Under the pieces are notes generated by a model. That model ran no database searches and was not told the origin of the DNA. It worked only from the letters and a program-made list of their open reading frames with translations. Below are positions 1 to 5,655 of a DNA stretch of 8,878 nt, piece by piece. The translations under genes and the position numbers were made by a program. Location of the stretch: positions 1 to 8,878 of the forward strand of contig JACQEA010000179.1 in assembly GCA_016200825.1 (NCBI GenBank), given 5' to 3'. How positions within the stretch are numbered: position 1 is the first letter of the stretch; each line of letters opens with the position of its first letter. The DNA comes from Chloroflexota bacterium. GTDB taxonomy: Bacteria; Chloroflexota; Anaerolineae; UBA4142.

Positions 1-221
1 AACGGCGGATGCGTATCCGCGCCACCCGCAATCACTTGCGCGAGCGGTTGCGACGACAAAAAAATGCTGAACGCTTCATCGCCCCAAATATCCTGCGCGG
101 TGAGACGATAGAATCGCAACGCGAACGCGATCAGAATGAGCGCGCCCAATGCGCGGGTTTGAAATTTAGTGGGGCGAGAGTTTTTCTCTCGCCCCATCGG
201 CAGAAAAGATAAAGTGTTCAT
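1..221 (-). CDS. Membrane glycosyltransferase, GT39/ArnT-like (N-terminal part, cut by window edge)
   Basis: Reading the minus strand from the ATG at 221 gives 73 open codons that run off the left edge, so only the N-terminus is present. A polar segment (residues 1-23) is followed by a hydrophobic helix (about 24-35, ALGALILIAFAL) and then LRFYRL. WGDEAFS (46-52) comes next, and the visible part ends in GGADTHPP (66-73). A first transmembrane helix followed by an acidic D-E pair in the first external loop and a downstream HPP is the hallmark of GT-C fold dolichyl/polyprenyl-phosphate-sugar glycosyltransferases (PMT/ArnT/GT39). These enzymes move sugars from lipid carriers on the outer face of the membrane. 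D48 is the likely catalytic Asp by family analogy. The acceptor cannot be told. The start is uncertain: no clear Shine-Dalgarno precedes 221, and ATG 197 is an alternative. It lies 75 bases downstream of the 468-residue gene on the same strand. Confidence 0.82.
   Translation of the reverse strand, partial: MNTLSFLPMGREKNSRPTKFQTRALGALILIAFALRFYRLTAQDIWGDEAFSIFLSSQPLAQVIAGGADTHPP
171..195. repeat. Perfect 10-bp hairpin inside the glycosyltransferase start region
   Basis: GGGGCGAGAG (171-180), a five-T loop and CTCTCGCCCC (186-195) form a perfect, GC-rich stem-loop. It spans codons 9-17 of the proposed glycosyltransferase reading frame. It could be an early-coding mRNA structure. Alternatively it is a leader hairpin, and the true start lies further downstream. 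Confidence 0.85.
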
Positions 222-296
222 TTTTCAATCGCGGCAAAACGATTCCGCGAAAATCCGATTGAACTTATTCGCGCTTGACCGGAGCGATTAGTGAAT

Positions 297-1703
297 TTAG
301 CCCGCGCCCGGATACGGATTGCCTGCCACGATCAAATCCGCGAAAATTTGCTCCACCGCGTAACTATCCGCGCCCGCAACGTACCGCACCAGACAACCCG
401 CGTCGTTGAGCATTTGCTCATCGTCCGCGCTCAATGTCCCAGAGCCAACGACGGTAACATTCTGCGCGTTCTGCGCTTCAAACGCGCTGAACCCCACCGT
501 CGGCGCAAAGCGCGCGATGTAATCGAGCGCGAGAATAAAATTCGTGCGCGTCGCCGAGAGATCGGGCGCGCCGAAAAGCAAATAATGCGCGATGGATTTT
601 CCAACAGGAGTTGGTGGTGTTGGCGTGCTGATCGCAAACGCGTAATCCACTTTTGCGCTGTTCGATCCGTCGAGCAAAATATTTTCGCGCACGAGCCCCA
701 CGCCGCCAATCGCGATGCTGTACGGGCCGGGCGCGAGTTGGGTGAACGAATAATTTCCCGCGCCATCCAGCGCTGAATTTTTCGTCGCGGTTCCGGTCAG
801 CATAACTATCGTTCCGCTCGGCGCGTTCGCGATCGTTCCATTGATCGAACTATTCGACGGCGGCGCGACGGCGAAAATAGTTTTGCGCCACGTTAATTCG
901 TACACCACATGTTGGCGCAATGGAAGTCCAAGCCCAACGACTTTATCGCTGGGCAATCCATCTACGTACGCAGAATAGGGACCGCGCTGACTGCGCGGCG
1001 GCTTGGGATCAAAACTCGAATCGCCGGTCATGCCAAAGTTCGTGACCCCATCACCGTCCGTCGTACCCGCCGCGCGATCATCGGGCCACTGCTGCCACAC
1101 TTTTTGATTCACCACGGGAAAACCATTTTCATCGAGCACAGTATAATAAATATTAACGCGCCCTTGCGCGGTGCCGGGCGCATCGCCGGGCGGCAAATAT
1201 TTCGCGCGAATTAATTTCCAATATTTTTGTCCGGGTGAAATCGTCGCGGGTTCGAGCAGAATATTTAATTCACTCGTTAAGCGCGCGTCCCAATCTAATC
1301 CGATAGTTGTCGGCGGTGGAATGGGTTGGGTTGGAGTAGTGGGAGCGCCGGTCGGATTCGCGCGCAAAATCGCGGTGATCCAAATCGTCGCGCCTTGAGC
1401 AAAATGGAATTGCACCGGATCGCTCAACGCATTGCCATCGTTATCAATCACGCGCGTCCAATAATCGCGCGTCTCGGGCATAATACCCGCGACCGCGAAA
1501 TATTCCAACAACCCGGACGGATTGGTCGCGCGAAAAGGAAAATCGTCTTCAAAGTACGGCGGATTGCCGGTCGGCGGCGGGCCCGCGTACACCTTGACGC
1601 GCGCATTGGAAACCGGCGCGTTGTTTGCATCGCGGACGTACAGCCGGATAATATTTTCGCCGTGCGTTTCGCTGGTGGGTGCGCTCTGCAATTGATAAAG
1701 CAT
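297..1703 (-). CDS. Modular Ig-like/carboxypeptidase-regulatory-like protein, no signal peptide, function unknown
   Basis: This encodes 468 residues when started at the ATG at 1703, which has GGAGG five bases upstream. A longer frame from TTG 1736 is unlikely because it would begin at or before the transcription start predicted from the -10 box at 1739-1744. Visible parts: a beta-rich Ig-like or carboxypeptidase-regulatory-like domain (about 15-115) and a Pro/Thr linker (117-133). A second domain (about 138-280) contains an NIYYTVLDENG strand and a TTDGDGVTNFGMTGDSSFDP segment. A third small regulatory-like domain (about 284-357, DGAGNYSFTQLAPGPYSI) is followed by a PTPPTP linker (361-366). 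The C-terminal domain (about 368-468) reads HYLLFGAPD ... NVTVVGSGTLSADDEQML ... RYVAGADSYAVEQIF, loosely recalling one half of a cell-wall-binding repeat 2 unit (PF04122). Such domains are normally extracellular, yet the N-terminus has no hydrophobic segment. It may be a surface or wall-associated protein exported by an unusual route, or a displayed adhesin-like protein; the true function is unknown. Confidence 0.8.
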   Translation of the reverse strand: MLYQLQSAPTSETHGENIIRLYVRDANNAPVSNARVKVYAGPPPTGNPPYFEDDFPFRATNPSGLLEYFAVAGIMPETRDYWTRVIDNDGNALSDPVQFHFAQGATIWITAILRANPTGAPTTPTQPIPPPTTIGLDWDARLTSELNILLEPATISPGQKYWKLIRAKYLPPGDAPGTAQGRVNIYYTVLDENGFPVVNQKVWQQWPDDRAAGTTDGDGVTNFGMTGDSSFDPKPPRSQRGPYSAYVDGLPSDKVVGLGLPLRQHVVYELTWRKTIFAVAPPSNSSINGTIANAPSGTIVMLTGTATKNSALDGAGNYSFTQLAPGPYSIAIGGVGLVRENILLDGSNSAKVDYAFAISTPTPPTPVGKSIAHYLLFGAPDLSATRTNFILALDYIARFAPTVGFSAFEAQNAQNVTVVGSGTLSADDEQMLNDAGCLVRYVAGADSYAVEQIFADLIVAGNPYPGAG

Positions 1704-1708
1704 CTTTG

Positions 1709-1713
1709 CCTCC
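1709..1713 (-). promoter_or_regulatory. Shine-Dalgarno GGAGG deciding the start at 1703
   Basis: The minus strand reads GGAGGCAAAG immediately before ATG 1703, a five-base spacing. This strong site fixes the start 11 codons downstream of the longest open frame. Confidence 0.85.
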
Positions 1714-1738
1714 GCGCGTCGTTCTGTGAATTGCAATT

Positions 1739-1747
1739 ATTATAACA
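1739..1747 (-). promoter_or_regulatory. Extended -10 promoter for the 468-residue gene
   Basis: The minus strand reads TGT followed by TATAAT (hexamer at 1744-1739), a perfect extended -10. Only a T-run sits at the -35 distance (about 1762-1767), so a good -35 box is lacking, as is usual for extended -10 promoters. The predicted start of transcription is near 1732, giving a leader of about 29 bases that contains the GGAGG site. A 10-base palindrome AATTGCAATT (1729-1738) lies at the start point and could be an operator, but this is speculative. Confidence 0.6.
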
Positions 1748-1785
1748 TAGAACCCAATTGGAAAAAAGACCGGCGTCGCGCTTTA

Positions 1786-1794
1786 TGCTATAAT
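1786..1794 (+). promoter_or_regulatory. Extended -10 promoter for nadK, implying a near-leaderless mRNA
   Basis: TGC followed by TATAAT (1789-1794) is a perfect extended -10 on the plus strand. No convincing -35 hexamer is seen at 16-18 bases upstream. A transcript would begin near 1800-1802, only about 2-4 bases before the GTG at 1804. There is correspondingly no Shine-Dalgarno sequence. Confidence 0.6.
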
Positions 1795-1803
1795 GGCGCG
1801 GGC

Positions 1804-2640
1804 GTGAAAAACATTTTGCTGTTGCATCATCCGCGTCTACCGCGCGCGTTATCTACCGCGCAAGATTGGGCGGAGCAATTGGCAAGTTTGGGCGCGCATA
1901 CGAAAATTTTTTCCGCGTGGGAAGATGACGCGATCACGCGCGCCGCGGCGACGAGCGATCTCGCGATCACGCTCGGCGGCGACGGAACGCTTTTGCGCGC
2001 GGCGCGATTGTGCGCGCCGCATCGCGTCGCGGTCTTGGGCGTCAAGATGGGGCGCGTGGGATTTTTATCCGAAATAAATCCGACGCAATTCGATGCGCGC
2101 GCGATTGTCGCGGGCAGTTATTGGATTGAAGAGCGCGCGATGTTGCAAGCCGCGTGGACGCGCGGCGCGGCGCCTATGGAAAATTTTCAGGCGTTGAATG
2201 ATGTCGTGGTCGGGCGCGGAAAATTAGCGCGCGTGATTCGGCTCGCCACGTACGTGGACGACGATTTTCTGACGACCTTTGTCGCGGACGGCGCGATTGT
2301 TGCGACCGCAACCGGATCCACCGCGTATGTATTCGCGGCTGGCGGTCCTATTTTGGCGCCGGAAGTGAAAGACTTGGTGCTCGTTCCTATTGCGCCGTAC
2401 TTGAATCAAATTCGCTCGCTCGTTTTGCCGAAAGGCTCGCGCGTGCGATTTCGTTTGGAAACGGATCACGCCGCGATTCTAACGATTGACGGGCAAGTGG
2501 ACGTTGAATTGCAAAATGGCGATCAAGTAACCGTTCAAGCCAGCGAACAGAGCGCGCGCTTTGCGCGCTTTCAACCGCGCACATATTTTTACGGAACGCT
2601 GATCGCGCGTTTGCGCGAACGAAACGACGGCGAAATATGA
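1804..2640 (+). CDS. nadK: NAD kinase (ATP/polyphosphate-NAD kinase)
   Basis: This cytoplasmic enzyme phosphorylates NAD+ at the 2'-OH of the adenosine ribose to make NADP+. From GTG 1804 it encodes 278 residues, close to the family's usual size. The frame is open back to 1726, but that would add 26 unrelated residues, and VKNILLLHHP is the expected first beta strand. Diagnostic motifs are all present: LGGDGTLL (57-64, with the nucleotide-binding/catalytic Asp in GGDG), GRVGFLSE (83-90), the NE/D motif as ALNDVVV (130-136), and the ADG ... TATGSTAY ... AAGGPI block (161-183). PYLNQIRSLVLP (198-209) is the usual segment that follows. The NE/D motif uses Asp rather than Glu. Transcription probably starts just before the GTG. 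The stop overlaps the next gene by ATGA, so the two are co-translated. Identification is firm. Confidence 0.95.
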   Translation: MKNILLLHHPRLPRALSTAQDWAEQLASLGAHTKIFSAWEDDAITRAAATSDLAITLGGDGTLLRAARLCAPHRVAVLGVKMGRVGFLSEINPTQFDARAIVAGSYWIEERAMLQAAWTRGAAPMENFQALNDVVVGRGKLARVIRLATYVDDDFLTTFVADGAIVATATGSTAYVFAAGGPILAPEVKDLVLVPIAPYLNQIRSLVLPKGSRVRFRLETDHAAILTIDGQVDVELQNGDQVTVQASEQSARFARFQPRTYFYGTLIARLRERNDGEI

Positions 2641-3194
2641 ACATCACGCTAGAAATTTTTCTGTTTATTTTCTTTGCGCTGTTCTTGCTTGTCGGCGGCG
2701 TGCAGTTGGGGCTCGGAATAAAAATGCTCTTCGCAGGCAAAGCCAGTCTCGGCGCGATTGTCACGGGAGGATTGTTCGCCGGCGCGGCCCTTTTAGTGAG
2801 CGCGTTTTTTTATTATCCGAACCGGCGATTCGATTTCGGATTGGAAGCGGGAATCTTGTTGCTCGCAATCGTCGGCACAATTTTCTTGCCGCGCGCGCGC
2901 ATCGAAGAAATCGGCGTGGGCACATTGATCGCGGTTGGGTTCGGCGGGCTGGTCGCGATGATGGGCGGATTAATTTTGGTGCAAGCCTTTCAGCAGAGCG
3001 AGGTTTTATTTGGGGTACTGTTGGGCGGATGCTGGACATTTGTCGGCGGAATGTTTTTCTTGAACGGAATCGTTGCGTTGTTACGCGGCACAGCGTTGGG
3101 GACGCGCGTGCGCCGCGCGGGTGAAATCGAAATATTGCCCGAGGAAGAATTGACGCGCGCCGCGCGTGAAGCCAAAAAGAAAAAACGGGCTTGA
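2637..3194 (+). CDS. Five-helix integral membrane protein, unknown function
   Basis: This 185-residue protein is not one I recognise. Hydrophobic segments at about 5-30, 38-59, 67-85, 94-118 and 122-149 predict five transmembrane helices. Several are rich in Gly/Ala (for example GFGGLVAMMGGLILV), suggesting tight helix packing. A basic and acidic C-terminal tail (about 156-185, ending KKKKRA) should be cytoplasmic by the positive-inside rule. No catalytic motif is visible. The ATG lies within the ATGA overlap with the nadK stop and has no strong Shine-Dalgarno of its own, so translation is probably coupled to nadK. That makes co-expression very likely, though a shared pathway is only a guess. 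Its stop codon is embedded in the -35 box of the next promoter. Confidence 0.85.
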   Translation: MNITLEIFLFIFFALFLLVGGVQLGLGIKMLFAGKASLGAIVTGGLFAGAALLVSAFFYYPNRRFDFGLEAGILLLAIVGTIFLPRARIEEIGVGTLIAVGFGGLVAMMGGLILVQAFQQSEVLFGVLLGGCWTFVGGMFFLNGIVALLRGTALGTRVRRAGEIEILPEEELTRAAREAKKKKRA

Positions 3195-3219
3195 CAAGAT
3201 CGTCTCTCTCGGCTATAAC
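3191..3219 (+). promoter_or_regulatory. Sigma70-type promoter TTGACA-17-TATAAC for the LCP gene
   Basis: A consensus -35 box TTGACA (3191-3196), a 17-base spacer and a -10 box TATAAC (3214-3219) predict a start near 3226 and a leader of about 73 bases before ATG 3299. The -35 box includes the TGA stop of the upstream membrane-protein gene (3192-3194). The LCP gene is therefore an independent transcription unit even though it follows closely on the same strand. Confidence 0.75.
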
Positions 3220-3286
3220 GTCACGCAAATAATAGAGCGCGCGAAAGGATTACAGTTTTTTCAATGCACGTCATTCTTTGTCATCC

Positions 3287-3290
3287 GAGG
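3287..3290 (+). promoter_or_regulatory. Shine-Dalgarno GAGG deciding the start at 3299
   Basis: GAGG lies eight bases before ATG 3299. It favours that start over the in-frame TTG at 3278, which lies upstream of the site. Confidence 0.75.
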
Positions 3291-3298
3291 ATTACTCA

Positions 3299-4666
3299 AT
3301 GAAGAGAATTTCTCCTCCGTTGCTCGTCGTAATTATTGTCATTGGCGTAGTAATTGCGCTCGCGCTTTCCGCTCCATCCTCTAGCGACGCACCATTCGTT
3401 TCGGGCACAACTTTTTCATCGCGTTCCATTTCGAACACGAACGAGACAGAAATTTCTGGAACGAGTTCTGTCGAAACAAATTCTCCCCTTTCTCACATTG
3501 CGCCCAACACCGCATCAGGCAAAATTGAGACATCCGATCAACTTTCGGAACGCAAACTGGTCAAGCCGTCCGAAACAATTTTTGACGCGCTCGCGAAACC
3601 GTTAGTCAACGAAGCGTACAAGCGCCGCGAGGAACGCCGCAAAACGGAGCCGGACTTTGCGAAACGAATCGACGCGAAATTAAACGACGGACGCATCAAC
3701 ATTTTGCTCTTTGGGTACGGTGAATCGCACGAACCGCCCGCGACTGAGAAAGCGATCATCGGCTCGCACACGATTATTTCGTATCAATTTGTCACGGGCA
3801 AAGCAGATCTCATTTCATTCACGCACGACATTCGCGGACCCGAGATCGAGCAAACCTTGAAACAACGCGGCTTTAAATCACCGGCGGTGCGAATTGATCA
3901 AGCGTACAATGTCGGCGGGTTTGCGCTCCAACGCAAAATGATTGAAGACGCGACGGGACTCGTCATAGATTTTCAAGTTACCTTCAAAGATGTGGTCATT
4001 CAAAACATGATTGATCAAGTCTTTGGCACATTGGAAGTAGATGTGCCGGTCGCGTTCAAAGTTTATCCTTTTTATTTGGAAGGACGGAAATATCCGGCGG
4101 GTTCATTTCCAAAAGGCAGTCAGAATCTGAGCGGGACGCAAGTGATTCAATTCATCAAGACGGTGCCGAACTCGGATGGCGGGTACGAAAAAAGTTTAGA
4201 GCATAATCAACGCAAGCATATTATTTTGCAAGGCCTGTTGAACGCGTTGAGCAAACGACGCGCCGAATCGAGTTTATGGCTCAAGATGACCGGCTTTCTC
4301 ACCAAAGAAATGGTAACCGGTACGGTCGTGTACGATTTCGATCCAATTCCGCTGGTTGTGAAAAACGTAAACGAAACGACGACGGCGATTAGCAAATTTA
4401 TGGCGTCGGAAAAATCGAGCGCGCTCACGCTTCCGCAAATTCATTCTTCGATCTATATCGTCGACGCGGCAATTGGTGATGGCGGCGTGCAATGGGTGAA
4501 TGCAAACGGAAGTATCAATCCGATCACGCAACGCGATCTCAGCGCGGGCATTTACACATCGCCCGATATCGAAGTTCCTCTCAACGCGAATCCGTACGGT
4601 GATCTGGTCAACGAATATTGGCCGTCCGTGCGCGAGTTGGTCAAGCGAACGATCATGACAAATTAA
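3299..4666 (+). CDS. LytR-CpsA-Psr (LCP) family cell-wall protein, divergent active site
   Basis: This encodes 455 residues from ATG 3299. An N-terminal membrane anchor (about 7-24) is followed by a low-complexity Ser/Thr-rich stretch (25-85) and an extracellular LCP domain (about 132-320). LCP signatures are RINILLFGYG (132-141), SYQFVTGKADLISFTHDIRG (161-180), AYNVGGF (202-208), an MIDQVFGTLEVDVP strand (237-250), SQNLSGTQVIQFIK (274-287) and QRKHIILQGLLNAL (304-317). Family members transfer undecaprenyl-linked glycopolymers to peptidoglycan. Several usual active-site positions differ. The Asp of the DT(I/M) motif is His157, and the Pro-Arg of PRD is Thr-His, although D177 remains. The R-x-R pair is K287 and V289, and the first Arg of RxxRQ is His302. 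R305 is kept. Activity is therefore uncertain. A C-terminal region (about 375-455, ending in NPYGDLVNEYWPSVRELV) follows. The gene is less GCGCG-rich than its neighbours. The family call is good; the substrate is unknown. Confidence 0.8.
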   Translation: MKRISPPLLVVIIVIGVVIALALSAPSSSDAPFVSGTTFSSRSISNTNETEISGTSSVETNSPLSHIAPNTASGKIETSDQLSERKLVKPSETIFDALAKPLVNEAYKRREERRKTEPDFAKRIDAKLNDGRINILLFGYGESHEPPATEKAIIGSHTIISYQFVTGKADLISFTHDIRGPEIEQTLKQRGFKSPAVRIDQAYNVGGFALQRKMIEDATGLVIDFQVTFKDVVIQNMIDQVFGTLEVDVPVAFKVYPFYLEGRKYPAGSFPKGSQNLSGTQVIQFIKTVPNSDGGYEKSLEHNQRKHIILQGLLNALSKRRAESSLWLKMTGFLTKEMVTGTVVYDFDPIPLVVKNVNETTTAISKFMASEKSSALTLPQIHSSIYIVDAAIGDGGVQWVNANGSINPITQRDLSAGIYTSPDIEVPLNANPYGDLVNEYWPSVRELVKRTIMTN

Positions 4667-4681
4667 TCATGATCTCAATCG

Positions 4682-4793
4682 TGTCATTGCGAGGAGGGCT
4701 TTAGCCCGACGAAGCAATCCCCAAGTGCGTTTTGGAGATTGCTTCGTCGCAGAGTTTACAGTGAGCGAAGCGAATCTGCTCCTCGCAATGACA
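4682..4793. repeat. 112-bp inverted-repeat element, TGTCATTGCGAGGAG ends
   Basis: A perfect 15-base terminal inverted repeat, TGTCATTGCGAGGAG (4682-4696) and CTCCTCGCAATGACA (4779-4793), encloses a perfect 13-base inner inverted repeat: CGACGAAGCAATC (4707-4719) and GATTGCTTCGTCG (4737-4749). It sits in the gap between the LCP gene and the VOC gene. It carries no protein and resembles dispersed palindromic (REP/MITE-like) elements found in many environmental bacterial genomes. As RNA it would fold into a long hairpin and could end LCP transcription. Confidence 0.85.
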
Positions 4794-4803
4794 TTTTGTT
4801 TCA

Positions 4804-5655
4804 ATGCTCACATCCCTCGATCATTTCGCGATTCTCGTCCACGATCTTTCTGCCGCGATAGAAATTTTTCGCGCGCTCGGTTTCGATGTGCGCGCGGGCG
4901 GCGCGCATCCAGCGTTCGGTAGTCACAACGCGCTGATCGCGTTAGCCGACGAAACTTATTTCGAGTTGGTCGCGTTTCAAGACACCGCGCGCGCTGAGCA
5001 AACATTTTGGCGCGATGCTGTCCACCGTTTGCGCGTGGCGCCAGGGTTTGATAATTTCGTTCTCCTCTCCTCCGATCTCTCCACCGATATTTCGCAACTC
5101 CGCGCGCGCGGGCTTGCCGTGAGCGACGCAGAATCCGGCGCGCGTCTTCGTCCCGATGGTGAACGCGTCGCGTTCAAAGTCGCGACGATTGGTGAGACGC
5201 GTTCCGGGCTGTTACCATTTTTGATTCAAGACGAAACGCCGCGCGCATTGCGCGTTGAATCCGCGCGCGCGGGCTTGGGCGCGCAAGCGCGCGTCAAGCA
5301 AGTTACGATTGCGGCGCAAAATCCCGAAGCCGCGCGCGAAAAATTCCAAGCGTTGTTCGCGATCGAAGCGCGCCGCGTGCAGAGTACGACTGGCGATGCC
5401 CAAGGTTATCGCTTCGCGTTTGGAAATGTGAGCATCGTCCTCGCGCATCCGACGCGCGCACAAAATGCGCTGAGCGATCAATTAGAAAAACGTGGCGAAG
5501 GTTTGCACGCCGTCACTCTCGGCGTGGAAAATTTCAACCGCGCGCGAAGCGAGCTGGTCGCGCGCGGAATAAAAATCGAAGAAGATGCGCGCGGATTTTT
5601 GATCGCGCCGAAAGCCGCGTGCGGCGCGCGGTTGCGGATTGTGAGCGCGCAGTGA
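4804..5655 (+). CDS. VOC-fold protein, glyoxalase_3-like
   Basis: This encodes 283 residues with two vicinal-oxygen-chelate halves. The N-terminal module (about 4-145) has SLDHFAILVHDLSAAI (4-19), GGAHPAFGSHNALI (32-45) and ETYFELVAF (50-58), the pattern of the glyoxalase_3 group (PF13468). His7 and Glu54 sit where VOC enzymes hold a metal. The second module (about 163-281) has VKQVTIAAQNPEAAREKF (164-181), RFAFGNVSIVLAH (203-215) and GLHAVTLGVENF (233-244), with His235 as a possible ligand. The substrate cannot be told; the fold serves glyoxalases, dioxygenases, epimerases and resistance proteins. No Shine-Dalgarno precedes the ATG, and the inverted-repeat element ends 10 bases before it. 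The gene overlaps the flavoprotein gene by GTGA, so the two products probably act together. Confidence 0.85.
   Translation: MLTSLDHFAILVHDLSAAIEIFRALGFDVRAGGAHPAFGSHNALIALADETYFELVAFQDTARAEQTFWRDAVHRLRVAPGFDNFVLLSSDLSTDISQLRARGLAVSDAESGARLRPDGERVAFKVATIGETRSGLLPFLIQDETPRALRVESARAGLGAQARVKQVTIAAQNPEAAREKFQALFAIEARRVQSTTGDAQGYRFAFGNVSIVLAHPTRAQNALSDQLEKRGEGLHAVTLGVENFNRARSELVARGIKIEEDARGFLIAPKAACGARLRIVSAQ

Noticed and set aside
9..212. 67-codon plus-strand open frame at the left edge
   Set aside because: It is antisense to the glycosyltransferase N-terminus, which has recognisable motifs; the plus-strand product is Arg-rich nonsense.
291..776. 161-codon plus-strand open frame, rich in Arg and His
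   Set aside because: It lies antisense to the well-supported 468-residue gene; its composition is that of a shadow of GCGCG-rich coding DNA, with no recognisable domain.
1704..1736. Longer start of the 468-residue protein at TTG 1736
   Set aside because: The -10 box at 1739-1744 places transcription start near 1732, downstream of that TTG, and GGAGG sits correctly before ATG 1703.
1726..1803. Longer start of NAD kinase at GTG 1726
   Set aside because: It would add 26 residues with no family similarity and would place the predicted promoter inside the coding region; GTG 1804 begins the expected first beta strand.
2540..2580. GCGCGC palindromes near the end of nadK and in many other genes
   Set aside because: They follow from the genome-wide GCGCG word bias and codon choice (GCG, CGC), and show no spacing or loop pattern of a regulatory site.
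4707..4749. Inner stem of the first repeat as a tRNA or structured ncRNA
   Set aside because: It has no cloverleaf or conserved ncRNA elements; the nested perfect inverted repeats are better explained as a palindromic repeat element.
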